Shown: in pieces, positions 1 to 11,513 of the stretch
How the letters are laid out: every line of letters begins with the position of its first letter
Numbering within the stretch: position 1 is the stretch's first letter
NCBI GenBank assembly: GCA_022592435.1
Contig: JABYQS010000536.1
Location: forward strand, 1-19,041
Direction: 5' to 3'
Length of the DNA stretch: 19,041 nt
Source: Cerioporus squamosus
Lineage: Eukaryota > Basidiomycota > Agaricomycetes > Polyporales > Polyporaceae
Made by a program: the position numbers and the translations under genes
Notes under the pieces: model-generated
What the model was told of the DNA's origin: nothing
What the model saw: only the letters and a program-made list of their open reading frames with translations
Databases searched by the model: none

Positions 1-1374
1 ACGAAGTTCTTGTTGTGCAGAAGGGCGAGCTTAGCCATCACCTCGTCTTGCGCCTTTTCCAGCGAGACAGCCGGGAGCTTAGCTGCCTGCTCCTTCTCCG
101 CCGCTCTCTTCTTTCTCTTTCCCGTTGCTTTCTTTTTCCCTTCTCCGCCCTCTTCGTCTTCTTGATGTCCCATAGGTGTTGGAGTACTCTTCGGTCTTGT
201 CTTTCATGATGACCATGATCCAGTCGTAGACCGGGTCCATGGCAATTAGCGCAGGAGCGAAGCCGGCCGCGTGAGCTGCTTCGTGAGCTGTGGTGCAGTA
301 ACGCTTGCTGAACTTCACGCACAGACGCGTTCCGGTCTCGTCGAGAACACGAAGTGGTGACGGGTCCCGTCCGGTTCGGTGTAGCAGCCGCGGAAGGAAA
401 GTCGGTTCGTAGGCCGCGTTGGCATATGGGCAATGTGGGACAGCGTTCCCGCAGAAGAGCGACGCGTAGAGCGCCGAGAACCCGCTCTCCCGCTGCGAGC
501 TCTGCGTCGTTGGTGGCGTGCGCATGAAGGGGGATGCAACAAAGATGTTCGACGTTGGGTTCGTTGCCGTAGACCGCAGCAGCGATGACGAGGTACGGTC
601 CTTCCTTCGGAGCGAGCGACAACTTGTCGTGATGAAGAGAGACACATACCAAAGTGCAGAACGAGGACAGCGGGGAAGTTCAGCTGCGCCGCCGTATCTT
701 TATGGCGAGAAGGTGAATTGAAGAAGATGCGGACATACTCAATCCAGTGCTAGGCCTCGACATAGGGAACTGCTGAAGTGGTGCCGATCTCACCTTTGAT
801 GACCTGCACGTAGTACGAGAGCGTAGCATCCAGGCAAGCAGCGCGGAGGTCACCGTCGTTATAGTACCCTGTATCACCCATGAAACCCTGATCAGCACGT
901 TGGGGTACAATGCTTCCTCGGTGTTGCTCGTCGGGGACATTCCTAGCTGCACTTGTGCGGAGAGACTCGAAACACTGGATGTCCGTGGGGGTAGGCGTGA
1001 TTGCCTGTATGTTATGACGAAGCTGGCTGAGAGTTTCATCCAGGAGAGACGGCGGGTGTTGAGCGCTGGTACGGCCGCCCGCAGTAGGTTCTGTAATCCT
1101 CGTCCTTCTGTGAGGTGGAAAACTCAAAGGGCCGCACCTCAGAAGACGGCACCAGGGCAGGAGTACGATCGAAGTAGGCGCGGCGTCGGCGGTGGAATGC
1201 GAGCGGCTGCAGTATTTCGTTCTCCTCCTGGTCCTGTTCTTCAGAAGCTGCGGGAAGCTTGGAATCTCCCGATATGCAGTAGAGGAGGGATGACTTACAA
1301 ACAGGAGGGACGATTACTCCAAGCGCGAATCCCCAGGGATAGAGTTCGTTCAAAGGGGTGCTATGGTTGAGCAT
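1..1374 (-). pseudogene. Decayed kinase-like domain gene, cut by the left window edge
   Basis: Read from 1374 down to 1, good protein sequence resembling the kinase-like proteins expanded in Agaricomycetes is scattered over several frames. Visible pieces: a stretch around 770-820 reading YYVQVIKGEIGTTSAVPYVEA; after an in-frame TAG (752-750), HWIEYVRIFF and NFPAVLVLHFG; across a 49-nt intron (601-649), GPYLVIAAAVYGNEPNVEHL; then DETGTRLCVKFSKRYC with a candidate ATP-binding lysine in VKF, and a hinge-like WIMVIMKD. A Lys-rich insert leads to LALLHNKNF at the window edge, just where a catalytic loop would be expected next. Frame changes are needed near 1040-1060, near 345-420 and near 175-190. 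No single splice model repairs these together with the stop, so I call it a pseudogene. Assembly indels are the alternative. The kinase-like assignment is by remembered family pattern, not by a search. Confidence 0.6.
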
Positions 1375-1382
1375 CCTAAAGG

Positions 1383-2270
1383 CTAGGACTCGACGGCGTG
1401 CTCCAATGCATCTTTCGGGAACCAGTCGGTCCCTTTCGGAAACTAGTACACAATGTGTAAGCGCCTACGTCGGGTATTGTAGACAGCCCGCCTACCAGAA
1501 ACACACTGTAATCCTCCGCGTTCGAGGGCAAGACGAATTCGACTGACTCCTCAAAAGGGACCCCATCAGACGTCGCGACTTCGTGCGTAACCTTGTCATA
1601 CACCGCGACGGCGAGGAAGCAGTGGCCTGTGAAGCTCAGGCAAAGGGTCACAGCAAGCTAAACACCGAGTACTTACTCACCATGTCTCATGACTAGATAG
1701 AGGTCGCCCTCCCGGACTGTCTGCAACCACTCCCCAAGGTTGTAGTGGGGGAGTTAAGTCAGTTCTTTTTCGCCAATTTTGAATTGCTCACGCAGAGCAG
1801 ATCGCACAGCGGATGGGGTTTGCACCTCTCTGCCGATGTGCTAATCCTGCCAGGCGGGACCTGCGGCACGCTGATGGATACAAACAAAGACAAGGATGCA
1901 GAAGAGAGACGTACAAGCCAGATCGTGCCATGCTTTGGCTCTAGACTCTCCACCGCTCTTCGACCATCAACGACGACGCATCCCGGCGGGTTGTGAATGA
2001 GCGGAGTACTACGTGCCAGTACGTGGCATTCAACGCAAAAGAGCAAAATATCGACGACGGCCTTCTCATTGGCCATAGTCGACTTACAGCCGTTCCCCGT
2101 GTCGATATGGGAGCTAGTAGACGCGTCGCCCCCAAGCAGTGGTGGCAGGTAGTACTTAGCAGTACTTGGAGAGGAGGTTCCATCAAGAACGCGTCGCGCA
2201 CGGGACCGTGACTTGTCATAAGCGCCTGTCTTCGACTGTGCTGCGAGTATGTAGGTCACAGGTGTGCGAC
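1383..2270 (-). pseudogene. Decayed gene of unknown family next to the kinase-like relic
   Basis: Three introns can be placed in consistent phase (1871-1914, 1627-1680, 1443-1495; 44, 54 and 53 nt), giving a protein that includes YYLPPLLGGDAST, VVVDGRRAVESLEPKHGTIW, then REVQTPSAVRSALREQFKIG, LGEWLQTVREGDLYLVMRHG and FLAVAVYDKVTHEVATSDG, ending PKDALEHAVES with a stop at 1385-1383. In this same frame a TAG at 1843-1841 and a TAA at 1756-1754 interrupt the second exon, while sequence on both sides remains protein-like. No ATG opens the frame: an in-frame stop lies a little upstream of 2259, so the 5' end is lost or in an unseen exon. I do not recognise the domain. The stop at 1383 lies only 8 bp from the ATG at 1374 of the next piece, so both may be halves of one broken gene. 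Confidence 0.55.
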
Positions 2271-2483
2271 TTGTGACGAGACCAAACTATGCGTTCTAGG
2301 GACTCGGAGAGACGGCTTGCTAAGTAACCTCACTTGCACTTCGATAGCACATGAGCCGCAACGATACCCTGCGACGTCTTAACCAGCAAAGGCAGATAGT
2401 ACAAAGTCTACAAAGTACTACAGTAGTGCGTATACACTTATCGTATACTTCTATCTAGCTATATCCCTTCCATATACCCCCTT

Positions 2484-4915
2484 TTACCGCAACGAATGCG
2501 TATTATGCAAGCCCACAGTACTGTCCGCGCCGTTCATCGGCCCACTGCAGCCCACCGCGATCTCGCGGCTCTCCAGCGCACCCTTCGCACTACTCTCATC
2601 CTTGACAGCGCCTCCGCCCTTGCCCTCCATCGTGCCCAGCCCGCCGAGCTCCATGCGCTGCTTGACGTTGTCTGCGCGCAGCTGCTCGAGCCCAGCGAGG
2701 TAGGCCTCGTCGACGCCGCCCGTGACGTACTCGCCCGTGAAGACGGAGCAGTCAAAGGCCTCGATCGACGGGTTGAACTGCCGCACGGACGAGATGAGGT
2801 CGGGCAGCGTCTGGAAGATGACCAGGTCCGCGCCGATGGCCGACGCGATGTCGTCCTCCGTGCGCTCGTGCGCGACCAGCTCCGTGCGCGAGGGCATGTC
2901 GATCCCGTACACGTTCACGTGTCTGCACGGGACGGTCAGTCAGCAAGAGGAGGGAAGCAGCGGACAACGGACGGCGCACCGTATAGGGGGCGCACAGCTC
3001 GCGACGATGACCTTCTTCGCGCCGACGTCCTTGGCCATCTGCACAATCTCCTTCGAAGTCGTGCCGCGGACGATAGAGTCTGCACGGGCGTTAGCTAGAT
3101 AGAGATGAGCAGGGCGAGACGACGCACCATCAACGATGAGGACGTTCTTGTCCGCAAACTCGAGCGCCATCGCGTTCAGCTTCCGCCGGACGTTCTTGCG
3201 TCTCATCTGCTGTCCGGGCATGATGAACGTCCGCCCGACGTACCGGTTCTTGATGAACCCCTCGCGGTACGGCAGGCCCAGCTTCTGCGCCAAGTTCAGC
3301 GCCGCGACCCGCGACGTGTCCGGGACAGGGATGACGACGTCCACAGTGAGATTGCGCTCGCGCAGGACGCGCTCCACCTCGTCCGCCAACGCGTCGCCCA
3401 TCGCCATCCGACTCCGGTACACGCTGATCCCGTCCAGGACCGAGTCCGGGCGCGCGAAGTACACGTACTCGAAGATGTCCGGCGCGAATGTCGCGGGCTG
3501 GCTCACCTGCCGCCTGCTCACGCCGCTGCGCGTGATGATGACCGCCTCGCCGGGCTTGACGTCCTCCCAGTCGGTGAAGCTGCTGGCGTCCGCGACGACG
3601 CTCTCGCTCGCGAACAGCCAGTCCTTCCCGGGACCGCCGCCGAGGGCCTTGCGCGAGCCCATCCCGAGGGGACGGATGCCGTTCGGGTCGCGGAACGCGA
3701 TGATGCCGAAGCCTGCGAGCATCGCGACGCACGCGTACGCGCCCTTGACCTGCTCCATGAGCCCGCCGATGGCGGTGAAGATGTCCTCTTCGTTGATACG
3801 GAACTTGCCCGTCTTCTGTAGGTTGTCGGCGAAGATGTTGAGGAGGAGCTCGGAGTCGGAGGTCGTGTTGATGTGTCGATGCGCGACGGCGTCCATGAAG
3901 TGGAGGAGAGAGGAGGTGTTGATGAGGTTGCCATTCTGTATGAGTGGTCAGCGACTATAGATCTCGGCATGGGACGCAAGGAGAGCGAGAACAAGTCACT
4001 CGAGTCTACTTAGAGCCCGACCAGACCTTCGACGGGAAGCTGCGACAGCGTTGCGCACACAGAACATGTCGAGGTATGATAGATCGCTCAGATGTGAGCC
4101 GCCACTCGTCGCAGACACGCAGCTACAGGTGCCAGCCTGGGCTGCACACGTTCTGACGCTTCCAGATTCAAACTTCTACAGCGACAGAGACCAGCTGAGG
4201 CGCCGAACTTCGCTGCTTATCCCCTCGAGCCGTTGTGCCGACTCGATCGGCCATATGTGCGACAGGATCTGCACAGAACACCGAAGCCTTGTGAGGGTGA
4301 TTCTGTGTAGAGCTTGCTCGCACATATGGATAGCATTGAGTTTGGGACCTCTCGCCGAGGGCGCTCCGCCACATCAGTGGGACGTGGCGTCATGTACATG
4401 GCCGCAAGGGCGAGATGGACCATTAAATGGGAAACGCATACAATGCAACAGCGGAAAGACGAGTAGGAACACATTGCAAGATGAGACGCGACGTACATGA
4501 GCCATCACGATTCCATACGGCGAGTTAACGTAGAAAGGTTGTGCCTCCGCATGGTTCGAGCTGCCCGCAGTCGGATACCGTACTTTGGGGTTGTCAGACC
4601 TCCGTAAACATGACAGAACGCGTCCGAGGGCGACTGACCGTGACCGACACCCATTCCGCCGATGAGCCTGGAGATGGCTGTGGCATCAAAGACATCTCTG
4701 ACCATTCCGTTGGCCTTGCACTGGTAGAAGCGTCCTTTGTGGCCGCAGGTGACGATCCCACAGGCGTCCTGGCCGCGGTGCTGGAGAAGCGAGAGGCCCT
4801 CGCAGATCTCAGAAGCAGCATCGATCGCCGGGTCGTGGAGGAGGAGGCCTAGGATTCCGCACACTGTTCCGAGGTTAGACGGGGCGGCACACGACGGGAT
4901 AACGGAGCACTGACT
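2484..4915 (-). CDS. ADE4: Amidophosphoribosyltransferase (glutamine PRPP amidotransferase), first committed step of purine synthesis
   Basis: Converts PRPP and glutamine to 5-phosphoribosylamine in the cytosol. Exons: 4915 (the A of the start codon), 4863-4639, 4582-4497, 3935-3128, 3079-2980, 2922-2484; introns of 51, 56, 561, 48 and 57 nt. All phases agree and give 552 residues, normal for the family. The N terminus MCGILG places the catalytic Cys at position 2 of an Ntn-hydrolase glutaminase domain; RYPTAGSS and AHNGNLINT follow. The C-terminal half is the phosphoribosyltransferase domain with the PRPP loop [13 protein letters not shown] at 369-381, and [15 protein letters not shown] near the end. 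Start: the only route to MCGI is an exon ending in A at 4915 spliced to TG at 4863, because the codon in genomic sequence is GTG. The donor GTCAGT and a CTAAC branch site support that intron. The last about 50 residues (Gly/Ser-rich, ending HSLR) are a variable tail. Confidence 0.93.
3936..4496 (-). other. 561-nt intron of ADE4
   Basis: The donor GTACGT at 4496 follows the codons for GIVMAH, and the acceptor ..ACAG at 3936 precedes NGNLINT; the conserved AHNGN motif fixes both ends. The intron is about ten times the length of the other introns in the window. I see no convincing coding sequence, tRNA or repeat inside it on either strand. Confidence 0.85.
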
Positions 4916-5431
4916 GGCTGGAGTTGGCGGGGCAAGATGCCTGTGGCGGGTGCAGAGACCAGGGGACGAGGAACGTGCGCTGCGGTTGTGTACAACATCT
5001 TTCTAACTCTGCGTCCAAGGCAATCCGGGATAGACTTCGGGCCTCCGCCAAAATTTCTGGCCCACCGGTCCGTGCCAGGCGCTACGGGGCGCGCGCGAGT
5101 GCTCGGGGTCCGTGCGGTGGCAGGGCTCCCACGACTGGCGCGCGCAGACGTCGGCCGATACCTGGGGACAAGTGGCCTGCGAAGAGGGTGAACCCTTGGT
5201 GCATTGTGTGCGGTATGTATGCGAAGCTACGGACCAGCGCAACCTCGGGCGCGGGTCGAGGAGGGTGCGGAGTGCGGAGAGGACGCGGCGGAGGGCCCGC
5301 GCGGGGGCGGAGGGCGTCGGGGCAGGCCGGCAACGGGGCGTCGGAGTTTGAACGGCGAACTTTATTCCCCTACGTGTCGGCTGTCGAGCTCTCACCACCG
5401 CTCACCACCCTCACTGTCCACGTCGTCCACG
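4916..5431. promoter_or_regulatory. Divergent promoter region between ADE4 and ATP2
   Basis: About 516 bp separate the A of the ADE4 start codon (minus) from the ATP2 start codon (plus). The segment holds both 5' leaders and both promoters. It is very GC-rich in the middle (about 5080-5350). I see no clear TATA box for either gene. The 60 bp before ATP2 are pyrimidine-rich, as is common before strongly expressed fungal genes. Open frames here look like shadows of GC-rich sequence. Confidence 0.6.
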
Positions 5432-7312
<1,881 letters not shown>

Positions 7313-7428
7313 GCGGCTGCTGTGCTCTGAGCTCTTGTCTCGGCGGGCGGTCGACGACGGGAACGACGGCGTGGACGTTGCTTCGGTGGTGCAGGGCTGG
7401 ACCTCTTTACTTTAGACCTTGCATTGCC

Positions 7429-7434
7429 AATAAA
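7429..7434 (+). terminator. AATAAA polyadenylation signal candidate for ATP2
   Basis: An exact AATAAA lies 117 nt after the ATP2 stop codon, a usual distance for a fungal 3' UTR. No other match is seen nearby. Confidence 0.6.
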
Positions 7435-7919
7435 AACCAACCGCATTTAGCTTCTCCGTTATCCCCGCGCAATGTTCCTCCTGCTTCCGCCGCGTTCGTG
7501 CATGTGCTGTTGTTCGATGTTCGTTGTCGTCCTTGGGATAGTACCGGTACCGTAAGACGAGAATAGATATGGTTGCGCATGCGTCTCATGTTCATTTTCT
7601 GCTATAGCCCTTCAAGCACCCGCCGTACCCGGGCTCCTGCAGAGGGGAGATCTGGAACACATTTCCAGCTTCCGGGAGTCCAGACCATCTTGTTTAGCCA
7701 GCTGGAGTTCGGTGCAAAAGTAGCGCAATGCCGCAGGAGCCTTACATGAAATCGTGGGTGCATATGCTCAGCACCTAGCTAGCGCTAGCGTGTTGGCTTC
7801 ATGGAAGCAAGCCTGCGTAGTAGGTCCCTCGACAGTTGAGTACGGGGATATGAGGGCAAGTAGTTGTATGGGTGACGTTCAACAACCATCATGTACACAA
7901 TGCATGGCTGTCAGAGTAC
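7435..7919. other. Intergenic spacer between ATP2 and tRNA-Ser
   Basis: The spacer holds the end of the ATP2 3' region and the tRNA upstream flank. The short open frames are not supported by splice sites, motifs or codon bias. I see no gene here. Confidence 0.5.
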
Positions 7920-8001
7920 GGCGCTATAGCCAAGTGGTTACGGCGACAGATTAGAAATCTGTTCTCCTTTGGAGGCGCAGGTTCGAATCCTGCTGGCGTC
8001 G
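7920..8001 (+). tRNA. tRNA-Ser (anticodon AGA)
   Basis: 82 nt fold as a class II tRNA. The 7-bp acceptor stem pairs GGCGCTA (7920-7926) with TGGCGTC (7994-8000), with two G-T pairs; G8001 is the discriminator. The anticodon stem ACAGA/TCTGT encloses the loop TTAGAAA, so the anticodon is AGA (7953-7955), reading UCU and, as inosine, UCC/UCA. A long variable arm (TCTCC/GGAG) and the discriminator G fit serine. The T arm is GCAGG-TTCGAAT-CCTGC. The internal A box (TAGCCAAGTGG, 7927-7937) and B box (GGTTCGAATCC, 7980-7990) are present. No intron and no encoded CCA, as expected for a nuclear gene. Confidence 0.96.
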
Positions 8002-8025
8002 GTGCTGATTGGGACTTTGGCATTG

Positions 8026-8030
8026 TTTTT
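8026..8030 (+). terminator. Pol III terminator of tRNA-Ser
   Basis: A run of five T's lies 25 nt after the tRNA 3' end; a second run of four T's follows at about 8038-8041. Confidence 0.7.
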
Positions 8031-8347
8031 GTTTCCCTTTTACCGATCGCGCTGCGTCACTTGGACACAGACCTTCGTCCCGTGTACGCGAAATGTTCTT
8101 GTCGCGCATTCTGTACGAGGGAGTCAAACGAGCAGAGTGACGGTACTGTATGCGAGCTATTCTATTTCTGGCGGCCGTCTTGCGTTCCGAAAGGCCGCAC
8201 GGCGAGCGAATGACGAGAGTGACGTCAGAGCAGTTGTGGAACTGAAGGTGGACATGGTTGATGCTTCAGCGTCGCGGGAGCCGAGCACGAGCACTTATAT
8301 ACCCTCTCGCGCACATCGACTGCTCAGAATACACGATTGCTCTCGCC
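8031..8347 (+). promoter_or_regulatory. Upstream region of the DUF3429 gene with a TATA box
   Basis: TATATA occurs at 8296-8301, about 47 nt before the chosen ATG at 8348, followed by the pyrimidine-rich start region. The remainder between the tRNA terminator and the TATA box shows no gene. Confidence 0.55.
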
Positions 8348-9663
8348 ATGTTGACTTCCGCACTCCCCGCTCTCCGTCGCGCACCCATCGCCCTCCGCCG
8401 GCCGTTCTCATCCTCGTCTCTCCTTCGACCAGCTTCTTCTGCCTCTCGCACCCCGCTTTCCCTCCTTCGTAGTCAGCTCATCGTTCGCGGAGCCGCAAGC
8501 AATGTCTCGGGACGCCCGGGGTCGCAGACTGTAGGCCATGCCGCGCAAAACATCCGCGAGGAAGTCGGCCAGTCCGCGGCCGACCTCGCCAAAGCCATCG
8601 CTGGAGGCAACGTCTTCGCTGACGGTGTTGAGCCTACCCAGCAAACATTCGTACGTCGTGGCTGTCTTCTTGCTCTTGGCCAAGGTCCTGACGGACTGTA
8701 TGCTAGCTCGGGGTCACGAACGCGGTCGCACACGCGGTGCCCAAGCCATACGTGATCTTCGGTCTTGCAGGAGGCTTGCCGTACCTTGGCGCGACGGGCG
8801 CGACTGTCTACCTCGCTCGCCAAGCCGGTATTGCTGCTCAGGGTGAGTTGATGGTATGCCACTTGCGTGCGTGCGACCCGAAGACTGATGTTGCCTAGGC
8901 CTTGTCCCGAATGTTGACCCCGGCGTTGCGATCACGGTTCTTGACCAGGCGTTGAGCCTTCAGACCACCTACGGCGCGGTCCTGCTTTCCTTCCTCGGCG
9001 CGCTCCACTGGGGCTTCGAGTTCGCAGGCTATGGCGGACACAAGTAGTATGTCCTGTTAGCCCTCCTCGAAGTATACGTGCTCTGACAACGCATTGTAAA
9101 CAGCTACCCACGCCTTCTGTTGGGTGCCGCTCCAGTTGTCTTCGGCTGGTCCACATTAGCTTTGGAACCCGTGTATGCCCTCATCGCGCAGTGGGCTGGC
9201 TTCACCGCGATGTGGTGGGCTGACCTGAGGGCTACCGGCGCCGGATGGAGTAAGTGACCTTTCGTCACCACAGCAAGGTGGTACCTGGGATTGACGCACC
9301 TTGTTCCATAGCTCCGAAATGGTACTCGCAGTACCGCTTCTACTTGTCTATCCTCGTCGGGTCGTGCATCATCGGCTCCCTCGCCGCCACAAGTTACTGG
9401 GGACCGGTCGGTGGCCACGGTATCGTTAGCCATGACTTGAACACGGTAAGTCGTGCGCAGCTTTCCCCTCTCTGATGCTTGGATCGTTGACCTGCGCTCG
9501 ATAGATTCGTGCTGAGCGCAAGCAGAGGCAGCCTGAGAAGGAGGGTGTGGTTCCCGGGCCTATCGAGGCTGTGCCCGCCCCTGAGGATGCAGACAAGTAC
9601 GTGGTAATCAAGAAGAAGGACGCAGAGAAGAGCGGAGAGGAGAGCGGCGAGGGAAGTCAGTGA
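8348..9663 (+). CDS. DUF3429 family mitochondrial inner membrane protein
   Basis: Exons: 8348-8650, 8707-8842, 8899-9046, 9104-9249, 9312-9445, 9505-9663; introns of 56, 56, 57, 62 and 59 nt in phases 0, 1, 2, 1, 0; 341 residues. The N terminus (MLTSALPALRRAPIALRRPF, then SSSS and more Arg/Ser) is a mitochondrial presequence. Five likely membrane spans lie at about 116-138, 171-188, 199-216, 218-236 and 253-275. The conserved family stretch YGAVLLSFLGALHWGFEF is in the second, and MWWADLRA closes the fourth. The tail after 290 is charged and Lys/Glu-rich. The family is known from fungi and bacteria; its biochemical role is not established, so I give no reaction. ATG 8348 is preferred over an in-frame ATG at 8258 because the TATA box lies between them and the presequence starts at 8348. 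Confidence 0.88.
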
Positions 9664-9747
9664 GATGGTAATATGTACTGATCACTTACAAAACATCACC
9701 ATCAACACGCCCCCGGACGTTTTACTGTATCGCGCTAGGATATGCCA

Positions 9748-9771
9748 GATGTACGATGTACGATGTACGAT
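9748..9771 (+). repeat. Short tandem repeat, 7-bp unit
   Basis: Three perfect copies of GATGTAC plus GAT, in the 3' flank of the DUF3429 gene. Probably a neutral microsatellite. Confidence 0.85.
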
Positions 9772-9910
9772 AGCCACGAAGCCAAAGAATAATGGTACTT
9801 TTCAGGTTGTCGAACAGAGCTGCAAAGTGCAAATAGCGGTTGAGGCGGTCGAGGAGAGGATGCTCGAAAGTTCTCGAGATCGAGCCCGATCGCACGAGCG
9901 TCATACATGC

Positions 9911-9916
9911 AATAAA
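9911..9916 (+). terminator. AATAAA polyadenylation signal candidate for the DUF3429 gene
   Basis: An exact AATAAA 248 nt after the DUF3429 stop and 113 nt before the Aha1 start. Position fits a long 3' UTR; it could also be chance. The 365-nt spacer 9664-10028 otherwise holds only the short repeat and the Aha1 leader. Confidence 0.4.
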
Positions 9917-10028
9917 TTCACCTTCCGTTCACCCACGTACCGCCCTTTCGTCTGCTGATTTTCGTATCTCTGCTGCATCGTACCCACCTGTAATCTCTAC
10001 TCTATCACACAGAACAAGTCCAGACGCA

Positions 10029-11513
10029 ATGGCGAGCACGATTCCGCAACCCATGGCACCAACCACGGCCAACTGGCACTGGAAGAACAAGACGGTCACC
10101 CCGTGGGCGAAGCAATGGTTTGACCGCGAGCTGACGGCGGTGCGCGTGAATGGAGAGGGCGCGGAGGAGGTGGGGATTGAGCGCGTCGTGGAGGTCGACG
10201 GAGACGTGGAACTCGGTCAGCGGAAGAGCAAGTGCGTGTGCCACCTCTGTGGCTTTTCAGCAACATGCCCCACGCATACACTGTCTGGGATGCGCTGACA
10301 TTGTTATATGTGGACGCGCAGGTTGCTCACGATCTACGACTGCAGAGTCGTGCTGAACTGGTCGGGCACCGCGTCGGATGGGACTGCTGTCTCGGGCAAG
10401 CTTACCATCCCCGAGGTCTCTCACGAGAACACGCTCGACGGAACCTCCGACTACGTCGTACGTGCATGATTATCAGACTGGCAGCGTTTCGTCGGTACTG
10501 ACGCACGATTTGTCCCTCGTAGTACGAATGGAGCCTGACCACGGCGCGCTCCCCGGCAGTCGACGCGCTCTTCGCGCTCGCGAAGTCCCGTCTCCCCTCC
10601 GCACTCGAGGCCAAGTTCGCCGCGTTCCCGGCGGCGATCATCGAGACGCACGGCAAGGACCTGACGGTGTCGGCACAGGGCTCGCGCCAGACGACCCCTG
10701 CCCCGTCTGGGTCCTCGACCTCCGCACCGGCGGCGGCATCGAGCGGGAGTGCCGACGCGGCGCTGAAGAAGAAGGCGGACGGCCCTGGGGTGGTGCGGGG
10801 TGCGGGAAAGGCGACGAACACGACGACGGTGACGGTGGAGGCGAGCTTCATGGCTGCGGCGGACGACTTGTTCTCGCTCTTGACGGATGAGAAGAGGATA
10901 CCGATGTGGACGCGGGCTCCGGCCAAGAGCTTGCCGCAACCCGACGCGGAGTACAGCTTGTTCGGCGGGGGGGTCAAGGGCAAGTTCGTGTCGCTCTCGC
11001 CACCGAAGGAGTTTGTGCAGACGTGGGCGCTGTCCAGCCCAACGTGGCCTTCAGGTGTGTAAACTCTTCTGTGTACGTGCTAGGATCATTCGACTCAAGA
11101 ATTGGGTGTCTGCCAGACCACTTTGCCAAGCTCACGACGACCCTCGACCAGGGCAGCGACTCGACGAAGGTGACGTGGACGCTGGAGGGCGTGCCTCTAG
11201 GCATGGAGGAAGAGATCACCCGCAACCTGAACGGCTACTAGTACGTGCATTCCCTCCTAGCTGACGACTGGATGACTTTACTAACATCTCGTGCAGCATT
11301 CACGGGCTGAAATCCATCGGGTATGTACAGGTCTTCCCTTATGTACCCCCACCGCAGAAGAAGCCCATCCCGGCCACGGACTCGAAGAAGTCGAAGTCGA
11401 GCACCAAGGGCCAGGGCTCGAGCGCGAGCGCGAACGCGTGCATGGCCATCGCGTTTGCCGGTCTCGCGCTCGCGGCTGCGTTCGCGCTTCCGTACTTCTA
11501 CAGCCGACCGTGA
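10029..11513 (+). CDS. AHA1: Aha1-like activator of Hsp90 ATPase, with a predicted C-terminal membrane tail
   Basis: Co-chaperone that binds Hsp90 and stimulates its ATPase. Exons: 10029-10231, 10322-10457, 10523-11054, 11117-11240, 11297-11513; introns of 90, 65, 62 and 56 nt; 403 residues. The N-terminal Aha1 domain starts with ANWHWKNKTVTPWAKQWF (the NWHW motif at 15-18) and holds VELGQRKSKLLTIYDC and IPEVSHENTLDGTSDYV, all typical. A Ser/Ala/Thr linker (about 165-210) leads to the START-like AHSA1 domain (about 213-345: TVEASFMAAADDLFSLL, WTLEGVPLGMEEEITRNL). Odd: a Lys/Ser/Pro-rich spacer follows, then a hydrophobic segment (380-399, AIAFAGLALAAAFALPYF) and only four more residues, the layout of a tail-anchored protein. 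Yeast and human Aha1 are soluble and shorter (about 340-350 residues). Confidence 0.92.

Noticed and set aside
2496..3960. Long plus-strand open frames over ADE4 (2496-3098, 3105-3821, 3136-3960)
   Set aside because: They lie opposite well-conserved ADE4 exons and show low-complexity Arg/Ser composition with no motifs.
8258..8347. In-frame upstream ATG for the DUF3429 gene
   Set aside because: A TATA box lies at 8296-8301 between it and ATG 8348, and the mitochondrial presequence starts at 8348.
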